This document shows positions 46,077-55,128 of a DNA stretch of 64,000 nucleotides, in pieces. The stretch's first letter is position 1; the number at the start of each line of letters is the position of its first letter. The notes beneath the pieces were generated by a model. That model searched no databases. It worked only from the letters and a program-made list of their open reading frames with translations, and had not been told where the DNA came from. The stretch comes from Marinobacterium rhizophilum DSM 18822 (GTDB lineage Bacteria > Pseudomonadota > Gammaproteobacteria > Pseudomonadales > Balneatricaceae). Position numbers and translations under genes: made by a program. The DNA lies in contig NZ_KB899091.1 of the NCBI RefSeq assembly GCF_000378045.1, positions 248,001-312,000 of the forward strand, given 5' to 3'.

Positions 46077-46436
46077 ATGAATTTGGCAAATATAGTGCAG
46101 CAAGGCTGGGAGGCCGTTGGCGCAGGAAATTTCGATGCCGTGGTCGCTGACTACGTAGAAGGCATGACGTTCATCATGCCAGGGCAGACTGACGTTCTGC
46201 AGGGGCGCCAGGCGTTCCGTTCCGCGCTGGATAATCTTGGAAAGATCCTTCCTCCAGGCTTCGAGATCACGGGATTACGCCAGCTTGAAGGCGAAAATGA
46301 AGTGGTTTCCATTGTTGAGTGGAAATCCGCGAAGGTTGCGGGCTCCCAGCTATCAGTCCTGTTCAAGTTCAAAGATGGAAAAATCTACGAGGAGCGGTGG
46401 TTCATCGACACAGAGCAATGGAAAAGCGCATTCTGA
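46077..46436 (+). CDS. SnoaL-like / NTF2-like domain protein
   Basis: A 119-residue single-domain protein of the NTF2-like cone fold. The visible pattern is helix GWEAVGAGNFDAVVADYVEGMTFIMPG, then strands through DVLQGRQAFRSALDNLG, LRQLEGENEVVSIVEWKSAK and LSVLFKFKDGKIYEERWFIDTEQW. The ATG at 46077 has AGAGGG eight bases upstream; two earlier in-frame starts are less likely. Members are enzymes or ligand-binding proteins; the function here is unknown. Confidence 0.75.
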   Translation: MNLANIVQQGWEAVGAGNFDAVVADYVEGMTFIMPGQTDVLQGRQAFRSALDNLGKILPPGFEITGLRQLEGENEVVSIVEWKSAKVAGSQLSVLFKFKDGKIYEERWFIDTEQWKSAF

Positions 46437-46772
46437 CTGAAAAACCGGGCGGATTAATACATGCAGCAGCGATGCTCAATCATGGGGCCTTCCTTTGAAA
46501 AAAGATGGCTCAATGCGAACCCCGCCTGTTCCCCTTCGAAGAATCCAGCACCTTCGCGCACCTGCGCCCACGCTTCTGGGCTAAAGAGCATGTAGGGTGA
46601 CGGACAAATACGCAGGTCCACACTGGAGCCCTGTGCAAACAGCGCTCCCCTCTGCGTCAGCCCCCCTTCCAATCGCATCAATCCGGACGACCAGCTACGC
46701 TTTAATTTCCAGCCAACCGGATACACATGTCACCGGGCGTGCAACGAACAACCGGCAGGGAGGCGTTCAGCC
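46437..46772. other. Intergenic region before the DUF4157 gene
   Basis: This 336-bp gap has no assignable gene. A 90-codon minus-strand frame (46454-46726) begins with GTG, lacks a ribosome site and matches no family I know. The end nearest the next gene carries GGGAGG (about 46758-46763), which serves as its ribosome site. Confidence 0.45.
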
Positions 46773-49004
46773 ATGCGAACTCACGCACAGCCACCGAAAG
46801 GATCCAGGCAGGCTCCCGCGATCAAGCCTGCGCTCCCTCAGCGCCAGCACCTCCGCCACCACCACCAGGTGAACGAAATCCTGCACGCCAGCAGCACAGC
46901 CGGGCGCGCAGCATCACCGCGATCAAGGAAGGACCCGCCATTCCAGCCCGACGCAAGTACGCAAGTGCCCCGCGCCTCGCAGGATGGCGGCATGGATGTG
47001 GGTGGCATGATCACCCATTCGCAAGCGACCTGTAAAAGTCCACAGCGTGGCGGTGTATTACACCGCCACGCGACCGGCACCGGGCCCCTGATCGCACCGG
47101 ACATTGTGCACGAAGTGCTGCGCGGTCAGGGTCTGCCGATACCGGCCGATGTGCGCCAGGACATGGAGGCACGCCTGGGGCACGACTTTGCCGATGTACG
47201 CATCCACACCGGCGAGCGCGCAGAAGCGTCCGCGGATGCGGTTTCGGCGGATGCCTACACGGTGGGCCGACAGATCGTCTTTGCACAGGGCCGCTTCAAT
47301 CCGGCGTCGCAGCAGGGCCGGCAGCTGATCGCACACGAACTGAGCCACGCGGCGACACATTCACCAGGAATGCCGACACCCTCCGGCGAGCTGCGGGTCA
47401 GCACACCAAGCGAGGCTGCCGAGCAGCACGCAACCCGGGTTTCGCAGGGGGTGCTCGGTCCCTCCCCTACCCAGTCCCCAGCCAGACCCCCCGCAGCACC
47501 CGGCGCTCTCTTTCGCCAGGTAGCAGCCCTCGTCGGCCTGACCGGGGTTTCTATCAATCATACCCGGGTGACGGTACCGCCGGCTGCCGGGCTGGCATTT
47601 ACAGCCAGCAAGAGACCCGCAAACGCCTCGGGTGTGACACTCGCCATTGTCGGCGATAACGCGACCATCGCGGCTGGCACCACAGTCGACAGCGCCACCG
47701 GCGTGATTACCGTCTCGGCCTCTCAAACCGGTGGCAGCGCCCACATAGAGGCCAGCCAGAATGCCACAGGGCCCGACGGGACCACGCTGACCAGCACCAC
47801 GCCGGCAACGGCGCCGTTTAATTTCAATGCGATTCCGTCCGGTATTAGCAGTACAAGCGTATCCCCCGGAGGCACCTCCGGGTTCTATGGCGGCGACTTC
47901 ACGCACACCTTCACCTCGCCAGCCGGTGGGCAGGGCGCGCTGGAGCGCTCCCATGTCAACGAACAGTTCGCCGCCGCACGCGGCACAAGGCTTAATCTTT
48001 CCGGCACGCTCACGACTATCCGGATCAGGGTCAACAACCCGAACTCGGCCACCGCCGGCTGGGACCTGGACGCTTCGGGGACGATGGTCGCACCGGATCA
48101 CGTCACCTGGTCCGATTCCGTCAGTGCACGTCCGTTTGTCACCAATGCATCAAACCCATCCCCCAGTGATACGCTGCCCCAGGAACTGACGGCGACCCAG
48201 GATTTCCGCAACCTCAGCTTCCCGGCCCTTACCTACGGTGCAGCCGCAGTCGCCTCCACAACACACCGGCGCGCCATCGAAGAGCGCAGCAATCGGCTCA
48301 AGGCCGTCACCAGTGCCAATGCCAGCGGTATCAACCAGGAAGTCGTCGAGGACTACGCGGGGCCCACCATCTTTCGCCGCTGTACCGCCACACCGGCGGC
48401 AATACGCATGTCGTTGCCCACGCCGCCTGGCGGTTCGCCCCCCACCGTGGACACCACCACGATCACTGTCGATACCGAGGGACAACCGGCAACACCCACA
48501 TTCAGTATCCGTTCGCCGGACCTCGGTTGCACGATAACGCCCGGCGGCGTTCTCACGCCTGGCACGACGGCGGGAACCGTCACGGTGCGCGCGGGCGACG
48601 CGGCCAATTTCGACGAGACCGACGTAGTCATAAACCCAAGGCCCGCAACCTTTACCCGGCTGACCAGCGCGAGCTCGGCGGCCGATATTATTTGGGATCA
48701 CAGCCTGGCTGAGCGGGGCATAGACGCCGCGGCACTGGGCCGGTTAAACCCCGAAATCCAGTTCGGCGGCGCAGTTCCCGCCGGCACGGTTATCTGGTTT
48801 CGTGCCCGTGAAGTGGCCGCCGCCGCGACAGGCTTTGAGGAAATCGCCGAACGCCACTTCGGCAATCGCCTGGCCTGGCCAACCCTGTGGAGCTTTAATC
48901 CGGATATTCGCGACCCCGCATCGATCGAACCGGCAACGCGGATACATTTGCAGTCTGAGGCGGATCGAACCCAGTTCGGCGAGGTGCCCTTAAATCAAAG
49001 TTAA
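46773..49004 (+). CDS. DUF4157 (eCIS-core-type) protein with Ig-like and LysM-like regions
   Basis: A 743-residue protein of modular build. Residues 1-100 are basic, low-complexity. Residues about 105-196 form a DUF4157 domain with DVRQDMEARLGHDFADVRIHTG, YTVGRQIVFAQGRFNP and the zincin-like motif HELSH (188-192). Thr/Ser/Pro/Gly-rich beta-type repeats follow (about 235-680), resembling bacterial Ig-like modules (AGLAFTASKRPANASGVTLAIVG; VTVRAGDAANFDE). The C-terminal part (about 685-735) looks LysM-like (EEIAERHFGNRLAWPTLWSFNP...ATRIHLQ). There is no signal peptide. DUF4157 proteins are frequent cargo or toxin carriers of contractile injection systems, but no tail genes are in this window. 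Confidence 0.8.
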   Translation: MRTHAQPPKGSRQAPAIKPALPQRQHLRHHHQVNEILHASSTAGRAASPRSRKDPPFQPDASTQVPRASQDGGMDVGGMITHSQATCKSPQRGGVLHRHATGTGPLIAPDIVHEVLRGQGLPIPADVRQDMEARLGHDFADVRIHTGERAEASADAVSADAYTVGRQIVFAQGRFNPASQQGRQLIAHELSHAATHSPGMPTPSGELRVSTPSEAAEQHATRVSQGVLGPSPTQSPARPPAAPGALFRQVAALVGLTGVSINHTRVTVPPAAGLAFTASKRPANASGVTLAIVGDNATIAAGTTVDSATGVITVSASQTGGSAHIEASQNATGPDGTTLTSTTPATAPFNFNAIPSGISSTSVSPGGTSGFYGGDFTHTFTSPAGGQGALERSHVNEQFAAARGTRLNLSGTLTTIRIRVNNPNSATAGWDLDASGTMVAPDHVTWSDSVSARPFVTNASNPSPSDTLPQELTATQDFRNLSFPALTYGAAAVASTTHRRAIEERSNRLKAVTSANASGINQEVVEDYAGPTIFRRCTATPAAIRMSLPTPPGGSPPTVDTTTITVDTEGQPATPTFSIRSPDLGCTITPGGVLTPGTTAGTVTVRAGDAANFDETDVVINPRPATFTRLTSASSAADIIWDHSLAERGIDAAALGRLNPEIQFGGAVPAGTVIWFRAREVAAAATGFEEIAERHFGNRLAWPTLWSFNPDIRDPASIEPATRIHLQSEADRTQFGEVPLNQS

Positions 49005-49046
49005 CCCTACGGACTCAACATCGTTCAGGACAGGAGGGAACGTGCC

Positions 49047-49451
49047 ATGGCTGACTTCGCGCTCAAGGCGCTGGAATTTGGGGTGCTTGGTCTGTGCGCC
49101 ATTACCCTGCTGCTGGTGTATGGCGTTTTGCAGGCTGAGCAGAAGCGTGAAGGAACTCCGCGCCAGGGGATCCTGCAGGCTTCGTACGTTTTTATGGCGT
49201 TCTCGCTGGTGCTTGCCGTACTCAATGGCTATGTCCAGCTGCGCGGACAAGAAGTCCCGCCGAACGCGGCACAGAATGTTGCCGCACTCGAAGCCAGGCT
49301 TCGCGCCAGTGAAGACAAGCTGTTGCAGATTCGCAGCGCCGCGGCGCCCATACTGAATGCCCGCGGCAACATCTTGCAGGGGCTGCCGCCGGGTCCTGCA
49401 AGAGACACCCTGTTAACGCTCGTAGACTCGCTGCGCGAAACACTGCAGTAG
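49047..49451 (+). CDS. Small two-helix membrane protein with coiled coil
   Basis: A 134-residue protein of no family I recognise. Two hydrophobic helices (about 7-29 and 44-63) are followed by a predicted coiled coil (about 75-100, VAALEARLRASEDKLLQIRSA) and a short amphipathic end. AGGAGG lies ten bases before the ATG. It follows the DUF4157 gene by 42 bp on the same strand, so the two are probably one operon. A membrane partner or immunity role is possible but unproven. Confidence 0.6.
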   Translation: MADFALKALEFGVLGLCAITLLLVYGVLQAEQKREGTPRQGILQASYVFMAFSLVLAVLNGYVQLRGQEVPPNAAQNVAALEARLRASEDKLLQIRSAAAPILNARGNILQGLPPGPARDTLLTLVDSLRETLQ

Positions 49452-49546
49452 TCTCCTGCTCCCAATTCTCGGTATAGCGGGTTCATGCAGCGCCCGGCCG
49501 CTGCTCGTCATTACCAAGGCCCTGCCATCAGAGCCCTGGCCATACC

Positions 49547-50344
49547 TCAGCCATTCAGCAGTGCCAGCGCCTCGGCATGGAGCTTCGCATTGGCCGCGGC
49601 GACGATCAACCCTCCCCGAGTGGCCGGCTCGCCGTTGCGGTCGGTCACCACACCGCCGGCGGCTTCGATCAGCGGAATCAGCGGAATGATGTCATAGGGT
49701 TGCAGACCCCCTTCAATAACCAGATCGATCTGTCCCTGGGCCAGCAGGCAGTACGAGTAGCAGTCGCCGCCAAAACGGTGCAGCCGGCTCGCCTGGGCAA
49801 CGCGGTAGAAGCCGGCAAGATCCGCCTCGGTCTCAAAGTGCTTGGGATGGGTGCAGTAAAGAATGGCATCGCCGAGCGTCGCATTCTGGCGCGAACGCAG
49901 TACCGTCTGTTGCCCCCGGTGGTACAGAAAGGCGCCGGCCGGCCCAGCTATAAAGGTTTCACCGATATAGGGCTGGTGCATCAGACCACCGACACAGCGC
50001 TCGCCGTCCATCAGTCCGAGCAGCGTTCCCCAGGCAGGCACGCCACTGATAAAGGCGCGGGTGCCGTCGATCGGATCAATAATCCAGGCGATGTCGTTAC
50101 TTCCCCTGGAAGTACCCTCTTCTTCCCCGATGATGCTGTCTTGAGGATAAGCGGCACCGAGTTTTTGCCGTATCTCGGCTTCCACCTCGCGGTCGGCAAT
50201 CGTCACCGGATCAAACTGCTCACCGGCCAGCTTGTTCTCCACATCCAGCGGCTGGCGGAAATAGCGCAGCGCAATCTTGCCAGCATCCTCTGCCACGTCA
50301 CGGGCAAACCCGAGGCGCTTCTCAATCTCCTGTTGCGACAACAT
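49547..50344 (-). CDS. Inositol-monophosphatase-family phosphatase (histidinol-phosphatase-like)
   Basis: A 265-residue Mg-dependent phosphatase. Metal-site motifs are GEEEG, IDPIDGTRAFISGVPAWG, and GGDCYSYCLLAQGQIDLV. Order and spacing match the HisN/IMPase family, and the short form with LHRFGGDCYSY is seen in histidinol-phosphatases of the IMPase type. Inositol-1-phosphatase activity cannot be excluded. It stands alone, divergent from the M28 peptidase gene. Confidence 0.87.
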   Translation of the reverse strand: MLSQQEIEKRLGFARDVAEDAGKIALRYFRQPLDVENKLAGEQFDPVTIADREVEAEIRQKLGAAYPQDSIIGEEEGTSRGSNDIAWIIDPIDGTRAFISGVPAWGTLLGLMDGERCVGGLMHQPYIGETFIAGPAGAFLYHRGQQTVLRSRQNATLGDAILYCTHPKHFETEADLAGFYRVAQASRLHRFGGDCYSYCLLAQGQIDLVIEGGLQPYDIIPLIPLIEAAGGVVTDRNGEPATRGGLIVAAANAKLHAEALALLNG

Positions 50345-50699
50345 CTCTCTGTCCCTCCTGCGTTCTCAGGTTCCGGCCGCTATCTGTGCCGGTCGGTCAA
50401 GTTTAATCAGGTGCCTGCGCCACCAGGCCGCCCGGCCTGCAGCCAAAGCCGCGGCCCCGATTATACGTTTACAGGCCTCGGCTTGCCGGCTTTTCATGGT
50501 CGTCGCAGGCAAACTGCGATCTTCTCGCGGTGAGCGTTCCCGGAAATCTGCTCTATTCTTTCTTAACCCACCGAGCAGTCAAGTGTATCAAATGGATGTT
50601 CTACACTCGGTGGCCCTGCCTTTGGCACCTGTTCCGCTTGAAGCTCACTGAAGTGCTCAATGCGCCGTCTTTGGTGAAATATCCGCAGAGGAGTACGCA
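50345..50699. other. Divergent gap between phosphatase and peptidase genes
   Basis: About 355 bp. The last 30 bp contain the ribosome site GAGGAG before the peptidase gene. I see no repeats, RNA or small gene in the rest; promoter elements cannot be assigned. Confidence 0.4.
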
Positions 50700-52212
50700 A
50701 TGAAAGCAATCAAATATACGCTCATCGCGGCGGCAATCGCCGCGAGTCATACGGGGTGGGCCGCCGTACCGATCGACACTACGGCCCTGCGTGATGCCGT
50801 TACCGTAGGCGGCATCCAGGCCCATCTACAGGCCTTGCAGGATATCGCCGACGCCAATGGCGAAACGCGCGCGGCATCGACCACGGGCTATGAAGACTCG
50901 GTTCATTACGTCGTTGCCATGCTGGAAAGCGCCGGCTACGACGTAGTAATACAGCCCTTTGATTTTCCATACTTTATGGAGATTTCACCGGCGCAACTGG
51001 AGTAGATAGTGCCTGATCCCAGGACTTACCCCTACGCCGCCGCCGATGGATTTTACACCATGTCGTATTCAGGCAGCGGCGTCGTTGCGGAGTCGGTCCA
51101 GAGCGTCGATTTGATGCTGCCCCCGGGCGACGCGGCCAACAGCTCCACCAGCGGTTGTGAGGCGGCGGATTTCGCCGGTTTCACACCCGGTAACATCGCC
51201 CTTATCCAGCGCGGCAGCTGTACCTTTCTGCTCAAGGCACAGAATGCAGAGGCCGCCGGCGCCTCCGGCGTCGTGATTTTTAACGAAGGCCAGCCAGGGC
51301 GCACCGACGCCATCCTGGGTACCCTGTCGGAGCCGTCGGTCAGTATTCCGGGTCGGCGCCGCTTTCGCCGTGGGTGACGATCTTGCAGTCGGTGGCGCGC
51401 AAGCGAGGCTGGTCGTCGACGCGATATCGGAAGTGCGCACCACTGAAAATGTTATCGCACAAACCCAGGGCGGGCGGAGCGATCGTGTGGTACTCGTCGG
51501 CGCCCACCTGGATTCGGTTTCCGAAGGCCCCGGCATTCAGGATAATGGCAGCGGTTCGGCGGGCATTCTTGAGATCGCCCTGAAAATGGCCGCGCTCGGC
51601 ACAGAGCCGCGCAACAAGGTGCGTTTCGCCTGGTGGGGCGCTGAAGAGGCCGGACTGCTGGGTTCCCAGTATTACGTTGACCAACTGACACCGCGCGAGA
51701 TCAAGAACATTGCGCTGAACCTCAACTTCGACATGATTGGTTCGCCCAATTTCGTGCGCTTCGTCTACGATGGCGATGGCGACGCCACTGGAACGGCGGG
51801 CCCGAATGGTTCCGGCAATATCGAGCAGGTCTTCCTGGACTACTTCACCGGGCAGGATCTTGCCAGTGACCCCACCGCATTTGATGGTCGCTCGGACTAT
51901 GGCCCCTTCATTGGCGTGGGCATACCGGCCGGCGGACTTTTCACCGGCGCAGAGGACATAAAAACTGCAGAAGAAGCTGCCATTTATGGCGAGACAGCCG
52001 GTGTGGCATACGATCCCTGCTACCACCTGGCGTGTGACACAGTGGACAATTTCAGCTTCGAAGCACTGGACCAGATGTCCGATGCCGCGGCCCACGCAAT
52101 CCTGACGTTCGCGATGACCACCTCATCGGTCAATGGCACCGACAAGGGCTCCGACAAAGCCATGAAGTCGGCCGAGACACTGGAATATCAGGGTAACAAA
52201 CTGCGTCGCTAA
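50700..52212 (+). pseudogene. Secreted M28-family metallopeptidase with PA domain, broken by two lesions
   Basis: The parent gene would encode about 500 residues. It has a signal peptide (MKAIKYTLIAAAIAASHTGW), an N-terminal segment, a PA domain (GCEAADFAGFTPGNIALIQR, then GSCTFLLKAQNAEAAGASGVVIFNEG) and the zinc peptidase core (LVGAHLDSVSEGPGIQDNGSG, WWGAEEAGLLGS, NFDMIGS, and a histidine in CYHLACDTVDN). First lesion: TAG at 51003-51005 where CAG is expected. Second lesion: one extra G in GGG at 51350-51352; removing it restores ...SIP-VGAAFAVGDDLA. The catalytic region is intact, so decay is recent or the lesions are errors. Confidence 0.88.
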
Positions 52213-52245
52213 CGCTTAAAGCAGCACCTGATAAGCAAGACTAAA

Positions 52246-52275
52246 AAAACCGGGAGGGCTTGGCCTCCCGGTTTT
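52246..52275. terminator. Bidirectional intrinsic terminator
   Basis: CCGGGAGG (52250-52257) pairs with CCTCCCGG (52264-52271) around a 6-base loop. A7 precedes and T4 follows. It lies between the convergent peptidase and Hsp70 genes. Confidence 0.92.
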
Positions 52276-52315
52276 CTGCGCATCCCGCCTATCCCCGCCG
52301 CCACCGACCAATCGC

Positions 52316-55123
52316 TCAATCGATCAGCTTCAACCCCGAGGGCAGTTTTTCACCAAAAATGAGCTGGGTTTCGGCTTCGTTCAGCTCGCGGGCTTCGGAC
52401 ACCAGTTCAATCCAGAGCGCGGGCGCCTTGGCCTCCTGCAGTTTCGTGATGACCCGGGTCCGCTCATCCGGCTCCAGGTCACGACTGCGATCGCCACTCA
52501 TGCGCGCCAGCATCACGGCGGCGAACGCGATCTGCTGATTTTTCTTCCAGTCCTCTTTCAGCAACCGCTGCAGCCAGGTTGTCGCCACCTCCGGCGGCAC
52601 CACGTTGTGGGCGCTGCGATGAAACAGCACCCGCGCACCGATGCGCCCAACGGCCCACCAGCTGGTCAGGGGTTCACTCTTCTTCTCGAGCCGCTTCAGC
52701 AGCCAGTTGCCGACCTGAATCTTGGTGTCTACCGGCAAGCGCTCCAGCCCCGCCACGAGCTGCACCATGTCGTCATAGGCCCGGGTCTGCAGCTCGGCCA
52801 GCAGCTTGCGATTGCGCAGCACGGCCGGGTCCAGGTAGCGGGCCATATCGTCGAACAGCTGCTGTTGCTGCTGTTCATTCAGGCCACCGGCGGCGCGGCG
52901 CCAAAATACCCACCAGTTGCTCCAGGCCGGGTTGCCCTTGTCAAACTGCAGCCCCTGGCTGTACAGCTGCCACACCTGCTGTATGCGCCAGTCATCCAGC
53001 GGATAGCCGAATCCCGGCCGCAGGCCATAACCGGCCAGGTTGAACCAGACCCGCTCGTGGGCCTCGGACCGACGGCGCTTTTGCTGGCCTTCGAGTACGG
53101 CATCAAACACCGCACGCAGCAACGGCGTACTCCAGCTGTCGCGCTTGCCGAGCAGCTTGTCCAGATCGTTGCGCAGCGTTTTTACCGCCTTGGGATCGAA
53201 CTGCTTGTTGCTCTGCCCGAACACGCCATCTATCAGCCCGTGGGCCTCATCAAAGGTTTTGGGCAACTGGGCTGTAACGACGTTGCCCTGGCGCTGGCGC
53301 GCAAGGTCGCGCCGAATCTGAAACTCGACATTCCAGCGCTGCGAGCTGTCGGCAAGGCTGACGCACTCGATCTTCAGCGTGCCGACCTCGGTCAGGCGTG
53401 TCACAAGCTCGACCTCGACTTCGTCACTCTCGCCCTGGCCGTCGTCCTGTTCCAGCGCCGCCACCAGGGGCGGCAGGTCGACGAAGGTATCGCCCTCCAG
53501 GCGGTAAAGTTCACCCGCCTGTACGGGAGTATCCGCACTGGACGACACCAGGTGAAAGCGCACCGGCTGGCCGAGTCGCAGCGCAAAGCGACGCTCGCCC
53601 AGAACAATCTGCTGCCCCTCTTCGGCGCCCCTGGGCAGCAGACAAACCCCCTGGCGGGGCTCGTCATCGCCATTTTGGGCCTCGTCCAGGCGCAGAAAAT
53701 AACTCCGCGCCGAGCCGCCGCCGATTTTCAGCTGTGCACCGCGCCTTGCCAGACCATAGGCCACGGCACCGCACGCCACCGCCAGATCCGGCTGCGTGTT
53801 TTCGAGCTGCTGTACCGCTTCGCCACGCCACAGGTTCAGCGTTTCGAGCAGACGCGCACTGATGGCGCTGCTGTTAAACACGCCGCCATTGAACAGCACC
53901 GCATCGGGTATCGCGGGTGTCTCTGGATCGCTCAACCCCAGCGCATCGCGGCAGGCCGACCCGTGGCGGGCGAGGAACTCGGCTATATGCTTGCTGATGG
54001 CGGCATCCGCCGCGTAGGGCAGGCCAAATTCCACCATGGCATTACGCCGCTGCAGTGGCCGGTCGCTGAAAGGTGCTTTGGGAAAGAAACCATCCAGCGC
54101 AATGGCACGCACTTCGTCGCGGCTCAGTTCGCAGCTTTTGGCGCCGCCGATCAGGGATGCGCCCGCTCCGAGCACCGTCACGGCGGCACTGTCCGGCGCG
54201 TTTTCGCTCAGCAGGCGTTCCTTGGCCTTGCGGGTTTGCTGAATCAGCTGCGACAGGCTGGCTGCCCGCAGCTTCTTGCCGCCGCGGGTAATGCGCGTTT
54301 CTGCGGTATGGGCCAGCGCCAGGTCGACGTTGTCGCCGCCGAGCATGAGATGATCCCCCACCCCGACCCGGTTCAGCGTAAGCGCGCCCTTCTCGATGGC
54401 CACTCGAATCAGGCTTAAATCGGTGGTGCCGCCGCCAACGTCACACACCAGCAGCAGCCGCACATTGTGCAGCAGGGCCACCGCCTGTTGCTGGTTCTGG
54501 GCGTGCCAGTCGTAGCAGGCCGCCTGGGGCTCCTCCACCAGCAGCACGTCGGGCAGGCCCGCCATGCTGGCCGCCTCCACCGTCAGTGCTCGCGCGCCTT
54601 CATCAAAGGATGCCGGCACCGTGATGATGACTTCCTGATGCTCCAGCAGATCAGCGGGGTGCTCGTGGTTCCAGGCCAGGCGTACATGGCTCAGGTAACT
54701 GGCACTGGCCAGCACGGGCGAGACCTTGGCCACACCCTCGGCCGCGGCCCAGGGCAGAATCGCCGCACTCTGATCCACCTGGGGGTGAGACAACCAGCTC
54801 TTGGCACTGCTGACCAGCCGCCCTTCCACCCTGGAACCCAGTTCCCGCGCCCACTCACCCACGACCACCTGACTCAACTCGCCAGGCAGTTCGGGTCTTG
54901 GCCAGGGCAGCAGCATGTCTTCCGCCACCAGCTCGCCTTCAGTGGGGTGGTAGCGGAAGGACGGTAACAGCGGCTTTTTCGCCACTTCACCCGGAGCCAC
55001 CAGCTGCTCAATTTCGAAAATAGCCGGGCGTATAGCCGCCGCGCCCTGGCTGATATCCGCAAAGGCCACCGCCGTATGCGTGGTGCCCAGGTCAATGCCA
55101 ACAATAAAGCGGGGAGACTGCAT
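52316..55123 (-). CDS. Hsp70-family protein with long C-terminal extension
   Basis: A 935-residue atypical Hsp70. The actin-like ATPase domain has phosphate-1 FIVGIDLGTTHTAVAFADIS, phosphate-2 VCDVGGGTTDLSLIRVA, and an adenosine-type motif AVLFNGGVFNS. The substrate-binding domain is not of the DnaK type. A further helical region of about 300 residues (from about 640, RKRR...WNLAGYGLRPGFGYPLDDWRIQ) resembles the DUF3731 extension. No EEVD-like tail. The start is five bases after the stop of the other Hsp70 gene, in one operon with it and the DUF2760 gene. The function is not established; it belongs to the HscC-like or ORFan Hsp70 groups. Confidence 0.88.
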   Translation of the reverse strand: MQSPRFIVGIDLGTTHTAVAFADISQGAAAIRPAIFEIEQLVAPGEVAKKPLLPSFRYHPTEGELVAEDMLLPWPRPELPGELSQVVVGEWARELGSRVEGRLVSSAKSWLSHPQVDQSAAILPWAAAEGVAKVSPVLASASYLSHVRLAWNHEHPADLLEHQEVIITVPASFDEGARALTVEAASMAGLPDVLLVEEPQAACYDWHAQNQQQAVALLHNVRLLLVCDVGGGTTDLSLIRVAIEKGALTLNRVGVGDHLMLGGDNVDLALAHTAETRITRGGKKLRAASLSQLIQQTRKAKERLLSENAPDSAAVTVLGAGASLIGGAKSCELSRDEVRAIALDGFFPKAPFSDRPLQRRNAMVEFGLPYAADAAISKHIAEFLARHGSACRDALGLSDPETPAIPDAVLFNGGVFNSSAISARLLETLNLWRGEAVQQLENTQPDLAVACGAVAYGLARRGAQLKIGGGSARSYFLRLDEAQNGDDEPRQGVCLLPRGAEEGQQIVLGERRFALRLGQPVRFHLVSSSADTPVQAGELYRLEGDTFVDLPPLVAALEQDDGQGESDEVEVELVTRLTEVGTLKIECVSLADSSQRWNVEFQIRRDLARQRQGNVVTAQLPKTFDEAHGLIDGVFGQSNKQFDPKAVKTLRNDLDKLLGKRDSWSTPLLRAVFDAVLEGQQKRRRSEAHERVWFNLAGYGLRPGFGYPLDDWRIQQVWQLYSQGLQFDKGNPAWSNWWVFWRRAAGGLNEQQQQQLFDDMARYLDPAVLRNRKLLAELQTRAYDDMVQLVAGLERLPVDTKIQVGNWLLKRLEKKSEPLTSWWAVGRIGARVLFHRSAHNVVPPEVATTWLQRLLKEDWKKNQQIAFAAVMLARMSGDRSRDLEPDERTRVITKLQEAKAPALWIELVSEARELNEAETQLIFGEKLPSGLKLID

Positions 55124-55128
55124 CGGTG

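Noticed and set aside
46454-46726. A 90-codon minus-strand ORF
   Set aside because: It starts with GTG without a ribosome site, has no recognisable family, and the sequence has no protein-like pattern.
51003-51005. Programmed UAG read-through or pyrrolysine in the M28 peptidase
   Set aside because: A separate frameshift in the same gene makes decay or error simpler; no downstream structure of the read-through type is seen, and no pyrrolysine genes are visible.
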